Shown here: in pieces, positions 1-6,882 of the stretch
Layout: every line of letters starts with the position of its first letter
Numbering within the stretch: the first letter of the stretch is position 1
Source: Actinomycetota bacterium
GTDB lineage: Bacteria; Actinomycetota; Acidimicrobiia; Acidimicrobiales; Ilumatobacteraceae
Assembly (NCBI GenBank): GCA_017853685.1
Contig: JAFMJD010000002.1
Span: 1 to 46,714 of the forward strand
DNA: 46,714 bases
Direction: 5' to 3'
Position numbers and translations under genes: made by a program
Notes under the pieces: generated by a model
Told to the model about the DNA's origin: nothing
What the model saw: the letters and a program-made list of their open reading frames with translations, nothing else
Database searches by the model: none

Positions 1-503
1 GTGCCCTGATAGTCCTGCTTGTCGGGACGCAGGATGAGCAACAGCACATCGCTGATGGTGATGGACAGCAGCGTCTCTTCGTTCAGACCGGGGTGGGTGT
101 CGATGATGAGCACATCGAGCTTGAGTTCCTTCACCAGCGTGCGGAAGCCCTCGTTGAGCAACTCGACGTCGTATCCCTGCCGCAGCACCTTGGCGATGTC
201 TGCCGCCTTGATGCTCGACGGCACGAGGTACAGCGCGCCGCCGGGCGCCACCGTACCGAGACGATCGGTGACCTCATGGGCAGCCTCGGTGATGCCGCAG
301 TTGCCGTAGAGGTAGTCATTCAGCATCTTGCCGTTCATCTGCTCGTCGAAGCCGAACAGCACATGGATACCGGGCGACTGCACGTCGGTGTCCACCACCG
401 CGACCCGCTTACCGGACTTGGCGAGCTGGGCAGCGATGTTCGCGCTGTTGTTGCTCTTGCCTGTGCCCCCACGGAAAGAGTGGACGGAAACGATCTTGCT
501 CAC
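1..503 (-). CDS. ParA/MinD-family P-loop ATPase (3' end outside window)
   Basis: Partial gene of 167 visible codons; the C-terminus lies beyond base 1. It starts at GTG (501-503) with a GGAGG ribosome site 7 bases upstream. The N-terminus carries a deviant Walker A, RGGTGKSNNSA (residues 11-21), then VVDTDVQSPG (Walker A', about residue 36) and LIIDTHPG (Walker B). These are hallmarks of ParA/MinD ATPases, which dimerise on ATP and position or activate partners on DNA or membrane. The usual signature lysine of KGGxGK is Arg11 here, while the P-loop Lys16 is kept. It is divergent from the gene at 607, with a palindrome between them. From its neighbours I infer a partner role in the Cache/HAMP/MFS locus rather than plasmid partition, since no ParB or parS is seen. 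The family call is firm; the role is unknown. Confidence 0.88.
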   Translation of the reverse strand, partial: MSKIVSVHSFRGGTGKSNNSANIAAQLAKSGKRVAVVDTDVQSPGIHVLFGFDEQMNGKMLNDYLYGNCGITEAAHEVTDRLGTVAPGGALYLVPSSIKAADIAKVLRQGYDVELLNEGFRTLVKELKLDVLIIDTHPGLNEETLLSITISDVLLLILRPDKQDYQG

Positions 504-544
504 GGTGCGGCCTCCGGGTGTATGCACGAAATGCGCAGGCTATG

Positions 545-560
545 AAACCTGTACTGGTTT
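545..560. promoter_or_regulatory. Palindrome between divergent promoters (operator candidate)
   Basis: AAACCTGTACTGGTTT pairs with itself at 14 of 16 positions (only the T-T pair fails). It sits between the divergent ATPase gene and the gene at 607, next to a leftward -10-like TAGCCT (complement of 537-542) and a rightward TACCAT (564-569). It is likely a binding site for a dimeric regulator. The winged-helix fusion at 1162 is a possible reader, by inference only. Confidence 0.45.
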
Positions 561-563
561 GGC

Positions 564-569
564 TACCAT
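564..569 (+). promoter_or_regulatory. -10-like box TACCAT
   Basis: TACCAT lies 37 bases before the TTG start at 607, directly after the palindrome at 545-560. No clear -35 is seen. It is the best visible -10 for the 607-2906 gene run. Confidence 0.3.
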
Positions 570-606
570 ACCGCAGGGCGCTAACGCCATGCACAAGGAG
601 GCTCGG

Positions 607-1152
607 TTGAGCGACGAACTGTTCAGCCGCGAGGAGATCCAAGGCGGAGGACTCTCGAGGGTCCGTCGTGCCCGGGCACTGCTGTACCTCATCGAGCAAG
701 AGGCGCGCCGGGTGAAGGACCGCCGGGCGGCCATGGTCACCGCTGCTCCCGAGGCCGGCCTCATGCTGAACATGCTCTGGAGCACCGATGCTGAACTGAT
801 GCGTCGGGACCTCCCCGGTGAGGCAGATGCGGCATTCATCGAGTCGTTCCGGAACGCTCGCCGCGGCACCGGTGGCGGCGAGACCAAGGCACTCGACAGC
901 ACGGCGTCGGCGTGGAAGGTGCTCTTGCCCGCTGAGATGCCGTTGCGGGCCGAGGTGCTGCGCCAGATGTCGCTGCGCCACGAGATGCCGCGCAACAAGT
1001 CCAAGCACATTGCCGAGGCATTTGGTGTGGGCGACCCCGCCTTCGAGGCCGCTTACCAGAAGGCCACCGGGCAGCCGGCAAGTTCGGCGTTCGCCCCCGA
1101 ACAGGGCCTCTTTGCCTCGCTGCGGGGCGGAAAACGCTCGTCGAAAGGCTGA
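607..1152 (+). CDS. Conserved-looking hypothetical protein of the ParA locus
   Basis: Protein of 181 residues that I do not recognise. I chose TTG at 607 because AAGGAGG (595-601) lies 5 bases upstream; an in-frame ATG at 589 would place that ribosome site inside the gene. The sequence is soluble, charged and mostly helical, with an Arg/Glu-rich stretch RRARALLYLIEQEARRVKDRR near residues 20-41 (cited in part: ARALLYLIEQEARR), a Gly-rich turn GTGGGE in the middle and a basic tail. There is no signal peptide or membrane segment. It starts a co-directional run with the acetolactate-decarboxylase-like gene 9 bases downstream and the GNAT-like gene after that, and it is divergent from the ATPase gene. 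Function is unknown; a link to the ATPase is inferred from position. Confidence 0.7.
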   Translation: MSDELFSREEIQGGGLSRVRRARALLYLIEQEARRVKDRRAAMVTAAPEAGLMLNMLWSTDAELMRRDLPGEADAAFIESFRNARRGTGGGETKALDSTASAWKVLLPAEMPLRAEVLRQMSLRHEMPRNKSKHIAEAFGVGDPAFEAAYQKATGQPASSAFAPEQGLFASLRGGKRSSKG

Positions 1153-1161
1153 CACCCCGCC

Positions 1162-2151
1162 GTGGGTATCGATGCGGGACTCGCTGCGGCGGTCACGCTG
1201 CAGCGACAGCGACTCGACGGTGCTGCTTGTGCGGCGCATGACTCGATCTTCCAGTTGACCCTCGCCAACGTGCTGCTCGACGGCGGTTACGACGGCATGG
1301 TCACCATCGGCGAGGTGATGCCCGCCGGCGATCACGGACTCGGGACAGTAGATCGACTCGACGGCGAACTCGTCGTGGTCGATGGCGTGCCCTGGCGCGT
1401 GGACTCGACGGGAGCGACCAACGTGGTGACCCCCGAGACCAAGACACCGTTCGTCGTCCTCACGAGCATGGAGTCACCGACCAGCACTCGGGTTCGCGAC
1501 GTCGACCGGGACGGCCTCACCGCCCGGATCGAGCAACTCGTCGACGACCCCAACGCGGTCGTTGCGGTACGCGTCGAAGGACGCTTCTCCCGGGTGCTCG
1601 TGCGCAGCGTTCCTGCTCAGACCCCGCCCTACCGGCCCTATGTCGAGGTGTGTGCCTCCGACGAGGTGCGTTGGGAGCACCACGACTTCGAGGGTGTCTT
1701 CGTCGGCTTCCGCTTTCCCGCACTCGACGGCGGCGCAACCATTGGCGGTCTGCACCTGCACGGACTCGACAGTGGACGTACCACCGGCGGACACAATCAC
1801 GAACTCGCCGTCTCCGATGCCGAACTGCGCGTGTCCTCCACACACGACATCGCCATTGCGCTGCCCGACCGCTCGATGATCGAGTTGCTCGAGATGCCTC
1901 CGGAGCTTCGCTCCCTCCAACGGCTCCTCCTGCGTCGCGGCGCGCTCACTGCTCAGCAGTTGGCCACCCAACTCGCCGTCGACGAGACGGAAGCATTGGC
2001 GCGACTCACATGGCTTGCCGATCGGGGGTTCGTCGAGGAACTCAGCGGCGGAGTGGCCGGACTGGGCGGCGAACCACGATGGCGCATCACATTGCGCGCG
2101 CGTGGACAGCGGATACCAACCCGCGCCGCAGCCCTGCTCGGTGATCTGTGA
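1162..2151 (+). CDS. Alpha-acetolactate-decarboxylase-like domain fused to a winged helix
   Basis: Protein of 329 residues starting at GTG. Residues about 25-245 match the acetolactate decarboxylase (BudA/AlsD) fold: YDGMVTIGEVMPAGDHGLGT, KTPF, AVRVEGRF, VRSVPAQ, VGFRFPALDGG and GLHLHGLDSGRTTGGH. The zinc histidines H198, H200 and H211 have the same spacing as in characterised enzymes, and the active-site E51 and R148 equivalents are present. The enzyme normally ends in a catalytic C-terminal glutamate segment. Here that end is replaced by about 80 residues predicted as a winged helix (LTAQQLATQLAVDETEALARL, then LADRGFVEEL). The known enzyme makes acetoin from acetolactate; this protein may instead sense a ligand and bind DNA. 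It sits between two other genes of the ParA locus and its stop overlaps the next start (GTGA). Domain assignment is firm; enzymatic activity is open. Confidence 0.85.
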   Translation: MGIDAGLAAAVTLQRQRLDGAACAAHDSIFQLTLANVLLDGGYDGMVTIGEVMPAGDHGLGTVDRLDGELVVVDGVPWRVDSTGATNVVTPETKTPFVVLTSMESPTSTRVRDVDRDGLTARIEQLVDDPNAVVAVRVEGRFSRVLVRSVPAQTPPYRPYVEVCASDEVRWEHHDFEGVFVGFRFPALDGGATIGGLHLHGLDSGRTTGGHNHELAVSDAELRVSSTHDIAIALPDRSMIELLEMPPELRSLQRLLLRRGALTAQQLATQLAVDETEALARLTWLADRGFVEELSGGVAGLGGEPRWRITLRARGQRIPTRAAALLGDL

Positions 2152-2906
2152 GCCGCCATCGCTTCGGCAGTCCGGCGCTCGAGACGCGCACCGATGAGGG
2201 CGCCGTCGTCGAGTTGTTCGACATCGTGGGGGGCGCCCCTACCGAAGTCGTGGAGACCCTCTGCTCCATCCATGTCGGCGCGTTTCCCGAGCACCTCTTC
2301 GCGGTCGACCTCATTCGCGAAGATGCCCGACTGCCCAACGTCCGAGACGGCATCATCGTGCATCAGTGGCTGCTCACCGTCGACGGCGAACCCGTCGGGT
2401 ACTCACTCGCCGACTCGAACCTGGTTCGCCGAATCGCTCCGCTGCACTTCTTCTCGGTGCTCCCCGCCTCGCGCACTCACACCGTGGATGGTGTGCGCCT
2501 CGGCACGTGGCTCATGACCGACCTCCGACGCCAGTACCTCACCGACGCAGGAGAACCCGGACTCGGCGCCGCGGCCGAGACACCCGAATACAAGTTGCGG
2601 ATCTTCGAACCGAACGGCTGGCTGCGCTGTCCAGTGAGGTATCTCGAACCCATCCACGGCTGGAACTGGCGAACCGAAGGACTCGAAGTGCGCGAGATCG
2701 CGCTCTTGTGGCTTCCCCCGACCACGGGTTCGGCCGGGGCGACGAATGAACTCGCATCGGCCGCACTGGAGCCGGCCGCAGCGTCGTTCCTCATCGACAT
2801 GTACCACTTGGACGCGTCCGTTCCGTGGCTCGCAAACCTGTGCGGAACGGAGATCGACCGTCCTGCACCGTCCCGGGAAACCGTCGCGGGCGATTCCGGC
2901 CGCTGA
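2148..2906 (+). CDS. GNAT-like acetyltransferase-type protein (tentative)
   Basis: Protein of 252 residues translated from a GTG that overlaps the previous stop (GTGA), so translation is probably coupled. The strand pattern QWLLTVDGEPVGYSLADSN (about 75-95), a basic turn and a helix VDGVRLGTWLMTDLRRQYL (about 115-133) look like the beta4/acetyl-CoA-binding region of GNAT N-acetyltransferases, but the classic Q/RxxGxG/A loop is not clean. No signal peptide or membrane segment is seen. A low-complexity Ala-rich linker (about 195-215) precedes a short C-terminal part. Its co-transcription with the acetolactate-decarboxylase-like fusion is the main functional hint. It could be another small-molecule-binding fold. 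Confidence 0.5.
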   Translation: MSRHRFGSPALETRTDEGAVVELFDIVGGAPTEVVETLCSIHVGAFPEHLFAVDLIREDARLPNVRDGIIVHQWLLTVDGEPVGYSLADSNLVRRIAPLHFFSVLPASRTHTVDGVRLGTWLMTDLRRQYLTDAGEPGLGAAAETPEYKLRIFEPNGWLRCPVRYLEPIHGWNWRTEGLEVREIALLWLPPTTGSAGATNELASAALEPAAASFLIDMYHLDASVPWLANLCGTEIDRPAPSRETVAGDSGR

Positions 2907-2938
2907 CACCGTCGGCGCGGTTCGTACGTTGTGTCAGC
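2902..2938. terminator. Bidirectional hairpin between convergent genes
   Basis: GCTGACAC (2902-2909) and GTGTCAGC (2931-2938) are perfect 8-base inverted arms around a 21-base loop. Each arm contains the stop codon of one of the two convergent genes (TGA at 2904-2906 and its complement at 2934-2936). There is no U-tract, so termination strength is uncertain. Confidence 0.4.
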
Positions 2939-4388
2939 CGAGGCGCTTGCGGCGCTTGAGGCGATACGACAACTGAGTGTCGTCCCACGTCTTTTGCACT
3001 CGGAGACCAGCGAGCACTGCACCCACTGCGAGCAACGCCGCAATGGCGGGAGCGAGCCAATGGTTACCGGCGAGACGGGTGAGTCCGATCGGGCCAGCGA
3101 CAACCATGTACGCCACGGCAACCGGCACGAGGTTGATGAGATTCGACAGCCGTGCGCGCTGCGCGTCGGGGATGGTGGCCATGGCCAACTGTCGGGCGTT
3201 GTTGTCGAGACTCACCCTCGGAAGTTTCCAGAACACCGAGGAGATGATGGCGAGCACCATCACCTCGGTTGCGCCGCCCACCACGAGCACCAGTGCACCG
3301 ACCAATGTGAACACGGGAAGCAGGAGCAACACCCGGCCGGCGCCCACACGATTGAGCAATGGTCCTGCCACACGGGCCTGCAGGATCCAACCGAGCACGA
3401 TGACCCCAAGGAACATGCCGGCGTAGATCGCTTGGAGCGACCCCGGTCGGGTGGTGTCCAGTTCGACAACGTCGAAGAAACCGAACTCGATGATGGCTCC
3501 AGCGGCCATCACACCGAACGAGCCCACCAACAACCACCGGAACGCCGGGAGATCGCGCAGCAGGCTCACGGACTCACGGAACGCTTGGCGTGAGGTCTCG
3601 TCGCGACCGTGACCCTCCGACATGGTGGAGTCACGCAGGGCCCGAGGCGTGAGCACCGCCACAGCGACACACACCACCGGGGGGACCACCAGCAGCCATG
3701 CGAGCGAGAAGTCGGTCTCGTTCGCGAGGATCGCCAACCCCGTCGATGCGGCGAGTCCCAGCACTTGACCGCCGTACAGCCAGCGAGACATCACCGGGAA
3801 CACCGTGACGGTCTGACCCGCGGTGAACACGTCGCCGGCGAGGGTCCAGATGAGCAGTGGCAGCATGAAGTTCAACTGGTCGGCGAGCAACAGCGCGAGC
3901 GCCGCAGGAATCTTGGTGGGCACGTCCGTGGCGAACAGCACCAGCACCACTGCGAAACTCACGGCGTAGATCCCGCAGAGACTCGACAGCACGTTCTTGC
4001 GCGCGAAGCGGTCGATGTAACGATTCTGGAAGATCGCAATGAGCAGCAATCCCACCCCGCCGATGGGGTACACCGCGGCAAGTGAGGTGGCGCTGCTCTT
4101 GGAGACCAACTGGGTCACGGCAACAGCGTCGGCCATCATGCCGCCGAACCCGAGGGCGCCGAGTGCGAGCGACAGCGCAAGTGTCCATCGCTTCCGGGCT
4201 GCCGCTCGATCCACCGGATCCTCGCCCCGGGGCCGGGCGCCTGCGGACTCGATCAGTGCATCGAGTGCGTCACCTGCGTTCTTGGTGGAGTTTGCAGCCT
4301 GAATCATGTCGTCGAGCGCGTCGCTCGCCGCACGCCGCGGCTTACGAGCCCCGAGCAGATCGTCGAGCGCATCGTTCCCGTCAGTCAT
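2934..4388 (-). CDS. MFS-type multi-pass carrier with N-terminal peptide repeats
   Basis: Protein of 484 residues. I chose ATG at 4386-4388, which overlaps the stop of the upstream HAMP gene by 8 bases; a longer reading from 4427 would run deeper into that gene. After a 65-residue soluble N-terminus come about 12 hydrophobic segments, with signatures such as WTLAGDVFTAGQTVTVFPVM and a central charged loop, fitting an MFS or nucleotide-translocase-like carrier. The N-terminus contains DALDDLL (6-12), DALDDMI (23-29) and DALDALI (40-46), exactly 17 residues apart, which looks like repeated docking peptides. It is co-transcribed with the Cache/HAMP protein, whose reading frame ends inside its start. 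The substrate is unknown. Confidence 0.75.
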   Translation of the reverse strand: MTDGNDALDDLLGARKPRRAASDALDDMIQAANSTKNAGDALDALIESAGARPRGEDPVDRAAARKRWTLALSLALGALGFGGMMADAVAVTQLVSKSSATSLAAVYPIGGVGLLLIAIFQNRYIDRFARKNVLSSLCGIYAVSFAVVLVLFATDVPTKIPAALALLLADQLNFMLPLLIWTLAGDVFTAGQTVTVFPVMSRWLYGGQVLGLAASTGLAILANETDFSLAWLLVVPPVVCVAVAVLTPRALRDSTMSEGHGRDETSRQAFRESVSLLRDLPAFRWLLVGSFGVMAAGAIIEFGFFDVVELDTTRPGSLQAIYAGMFLGVIVLGWILQARVAGPLLNRVGAGRVLLLLPVFTLVGALVLVVGGATEVMVLAIISSVFWKLPRVSLDNNARQLAMATIPDAQRARLSNLINLVPVAVAYMVVAGPIGLTRLAGNHWLAPAIAALLAVGAVLAGLRVQKTWDDTQLSYRLKRRKRLG

Positions 4389-5553
4389 CGCCCGCCACCG
4401 CCTCGGACTTGTTGGCGCGTTCGGCACTGGCTTCGATGATCTCGAGGCCCTTCACCTTCGCCCGCATCGCGCCGGCCTTCTTGGTGAGATCGTTGAAGAA
4501 GTCGCTGTCCACGATCTCGCTGACGGCATCCTTCCGCTTCGCCTCGTCGATCTCCACGCGCATGACCTGAACCGCCTGGGTCAGGGTTCGCTCACGGTCT
4601 CCGACCTTCTGGGTCATCACGAGGAACGAATTCGCCAACTCGGTCATCTCGTCGGCGAACACCGCCGAAGCGCTGGAACTGATGTCCACGTCGTAGTTGC
4701 CATCGGCAACCTTGCGGGTCACCGAGTTGAGCCGGGCGATTCGCTTGGCGAACTGACCCGAGAGCACGAAGAGCAGTCCGAGCAGGAGTACGTAGGCCAC
4801 CGCGAAGACCGGATAGAGCGAGCGCTGCACATCGCTGCGCACCTTGTCGACGTAGGCCACGTCGTAATCCACACCGATGGCCCCCACCACGTTGCCCGCC
4901 CTGTCCTTGATGGGCGCATACACCGAGATCCAGCGACTGAGTGCGTCGGTGTATGCAGGCTGGAACGTCGTCTCGGCAAAGCCCAACTTGAAGTAGCCGA
5001 GTGTGGTCTGGTCGATGATCTCGGTGACGTCCTGCTGGAAACGGAACCCTGCCGGTTCGTCCACCCCGATATTGGGATACCCGAGTGAGGCCCACGAGCC
5101 AACGGCGCGCACCACGCCATCGGGTGCGAGGTAGAAGGTGTAGGGCGAGGCCTCGGGATTGGTCCGACGCACGTTCGCCAACTCCTGGTTGTGTCGCCAA
5201 TAGGCCTCCGAGGCCGGGTAGACGCTCTGAGCGGTGACCTTGGTGCCAGCGAGTTTGCCGGCGATGGCCGGATAGGTCTCCCCGGGGACGATGGCGAGAT
5301 CAGCCTGACTCAATGCAACAAAGGCATCGAGGTCGAGGCTCTCCGCAGCGCCGGTGCAGAGATCACGGAGCGTGGACTTGAGACGCGAGTTCGCCGAATT
5401 CGTGGAGAAGCTCAGGATCCAGATTGCAAGCACCACGAAGAACACCGTGAACACGAGGCCGAAGGCCAACAGCAGTTTCCATCTCATGCCGAGGCGGCGG
5501 GTGCGCCGCTTGGCTACAGCACTGACGGGCGCATCGAGATTTACAGCAGTCAC
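4381..5553 (-). CDS. Cache-type sensor with HAMP domain and short C-terminal module
   Basis: Protein of 390 residues. It has transmembrane helix 1 at about 25-47, an extracytoplasmic ligand-binding region of about 195 residues resembling Cache/PAS sensors (WISVYAPIKDRAGNVVGAIGVDYD), transmembrane helix 2 near 245-265, a HAMP linker (RIARLNSVTRKVADGNYDVDI), a coiled coil, and a tail VEIDEAKRKDAVSEIVDSDF at 333-352. There is no kinase, cyclase or methyl-accepting domain, so signal output must be through partners. The same tail ends the divergent HAMP protein at 5635. I chose GTG at 5551-5553 because a -10-like TACAGT ends 7 bases before it; ATGs at 5592 and 5625 are alternatives without ribosome sites. 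It probably controls or accompanies the downstream MFS carrier. Confidence 0.8.
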   Translation of the reverse strand: MTAVNLDAPVSAVAKRRTRRLGMRWKLLLAFGLVFTVFFVVLAIWILSFSTNSANSRLKSTLRDLCTGAAESLDLDAFVALSQADLAIVPGETYPAIAGKLAGTKVTAQSVYPASEAYWRHNQELANVRRTNPEASPYTFYLAPDGVVRAVGSWASLGYPNIGVDEPAGFRFQQDVTEIIDQTTLGYFKLGFAETTFQPAYTDALSRWISVYAPIKDRAGNVVGAIGVDYDVAYVDKVRSDVQRSLYPVFAVAYVLLLGLLFVLSGQFAKRIARLNSVTRKVADGNYDVDISSSASAVFADEMTELANSFLVMTQKVGDRERTLTQAVQVMRVEIDEAKRKDAVSEIVDSDFFNDLTKKAGAMRAKVKGLEIIEASAERANKSEAVAGDD

Positions 5554-5560
5554 GGGCGAG

Positions 5561-5566
5561 ACTGTA
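5561..5566 (-). promoter_or_regulatory. -10 box TACAGT, leaderless-type
   Basis: On the minus strand TACAGT is followed by CTCGCCC and then GTG at 5553. The same TAC-N-GT-CTCGCCC arrangement precedes the start at 14693. It supports the chosen start. Confidence 0.5.
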
Positions 5567-5613
5567 CTCAGAACGCGTCCCGCGCTGTTCATGCTGCGCG
5601 ACCCAGTCCTTGT

Positions 5614-5619
5614 TACGCT
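5614..5619 (+). promoter_or_regulatory. -10-like box TACGCT
   Basis: TACGCT lies 15 bases before the GTG start at 5635, with a GGGGGA ribosome-type stretch between. A four-codon ATG-TGG-GGG-ATG-TGA frame (5624-5638) overlaps the gene start. Whether it is on the mRNA is unclear. Confidence 0.3.
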
Positions 5620-5634
5620 CGCCATGTGGGGGAT

Positions 5635-6882
5635 GTGAGCGTGCGCCGTCTCCTCGACCCGCGCAGGTGGAGCCTCGGCGCCAAGATCGGTGTCACCCTC
5701 GTGGTGGCAGCACTGGTGCCCATGGCACTGCTCTCGGTTGCCGCCACGCGTTCGGGTCAGGACGCCGTGGAACAGTCGGAATTGTCGGCAGCCGAGGGGC
5801 GCGCCGTGGTGGGGGCATCATCGGTCCAGCAATACCTCCTCGGGGTCGTGGGCCGCGCCAACCAACTGGGCACTACCTCTGACGTGGTGGCGTTCTTGAA
5901 GAATTCGGGCTCCACCAGCATCCCCGCTATCGGCGCAACTGCATCGCAGTTCGACGTCGAGGCGGTGATCCTCGCCGATCTCCGAGGTGCAACGCGAGCT
6001 GCGGTGCCATCGTCCTACGAGGGTCGCAACGTCGCCGGCGAGGACTGGTTCGTGGATGCTGCAGCGGGTCAGACCGCCGTGGGCCGCATCGCCTTCGATC
6101 CCAGAACGAACCGGTCGTCGGTGATCGTTGCCGCACCGGCACGTGATCCCAGTGCTGCAGTGGTCGGAGTTGCGGCCCTGCAAGTAAGCGGACAAGACGT
6201 GCTCTTCGCGCTCAACCAGGCACCACTCGGCCCCGGCGGACAAGCCGTGCTCGTGGATCCCGACGGACGCATCGTGCTGACGCGGGACTCGCGCCTGCTC
6301 GGCAAGCAGCTCAGCGATCTCGGTCTTCAGGACCTCGCAGATTCGATCGCCGACGAGCCGTCGGGAACACGATCGAAAGTCCCGCTGCCCGGACGCGGCG
6401 TGCAGGTGGTGGCCTGGTCGGCCACCACCGGGGGCAACATCGCCGTGGTGTTCCAGCCCCGAGCAGCGTTCCTCGCCCCGATCGATCGACTCGCACGCAC
6501 CACGCGTATCGCGCTCGCCATCGTGGCGGCAGTGGCGCTGCTGCTTGCGCTGTTCGTGGCGCGTCGTCTCTCCAAGCCCGTCTCGGCGCTCACTAATGCG
6601 GCGAGTGCACTCGAGGCGAACACCGAGCTCGACATCGACCGGCTCGAGAACATCGCACGCTCACGCGATGACATCGGTCGCCTTGCCCGGGTGTTCTCCA
6701 GCATGGCAGCCGAAGTCGCCGAGCGCGAGCGCCGGCTGCGCGCACAGGTGGAGGCACTCAAGGTGGAGATCGACGAAGATCGCCGACGGCTCACCGTGAC
6801 CGAACTGACCGACACAGAGTTCTTCAGGAATCTCATCGAGCGGGCGGCCGAGATCCGCCGACGCGCACGGGGCGAGAGTTGA
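5635..6882 (+). CDS. Double-Cache-like sensor with HAMP domain and short C-terminal module
   Basis: Protein of 415 residues starting at GTG 5635. It has transmembrane helix 1 at about 15-35, a large extracytoplasmic region (about 36-285) with double-Cache features (AVILADLRGATRAAVPSSYEG, GEDWFVDAA, GQAVLVDPDGRIVLTRD), transmembrane helix 2 at about 290-312, HAMP (RRLSKPVSALTNAASALE...DDIGRLARVF), a coiled coil, and the tail VEIDEDRRRLTVTELTDTEF at 377-396, aligned without gaps to the tail of the HAMP protein at 4381. It has no output enzyme domain. Its stop overlaps the start of the substrate-binding lipoprotein gene (TGATG), so the pair is translationally coupled and may form a ligand-relay sensor. 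It is divergent from the other HAMP gene. Confidence 0.82.
   Translation: MSVRRLLDPRRWSLGAKIGVTLVVAALVPMALLSVAATRSGQDAVEQSELSAAEGRAVVGASSVQQYLLGVVGRANQLGTTSDVVAFLKNSGSTSIPAIGATASQFDVEAVILADLRGATRAAVPSSYEGRNVAGEDWFVDAAAGQTAVGRIAFDPRTNRSSVIVAAPARDPSAAVVGVAALQVSGQDVLFALNQAPLGPGGQAVLVDPDGRIVLTRDSRLLGKQLSDLGLQDLADSIADEPSGTRSKVPLPGRGVQVVAWSATTGGNIAVVFQPRAAFLAPIDRLARTTRIALAIVAAVALLLALFVARRLSKPVSALTNAASALEANTELDIDRLENIARSRDDIGRLARVFSSMAAEVAERERRLRAQVEALKVEIDEDRRRLTVTELTDTEFFRNLIERAAEIRRRARGES

Noticed and set aside
1-503. Plasmid or chromosome partition (parAB) locus
   Set aside because: There is no ParB-like gene or repeated parS-type site nearby, and the neighbours are membrane and metabolic-sensor genes.
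5191-5634. Upstream extension of the rightward HAMP gene
   Set aside because: It is antisense to the divergent HAMP gene. The signal/transmembrane start fits GTG 5635.
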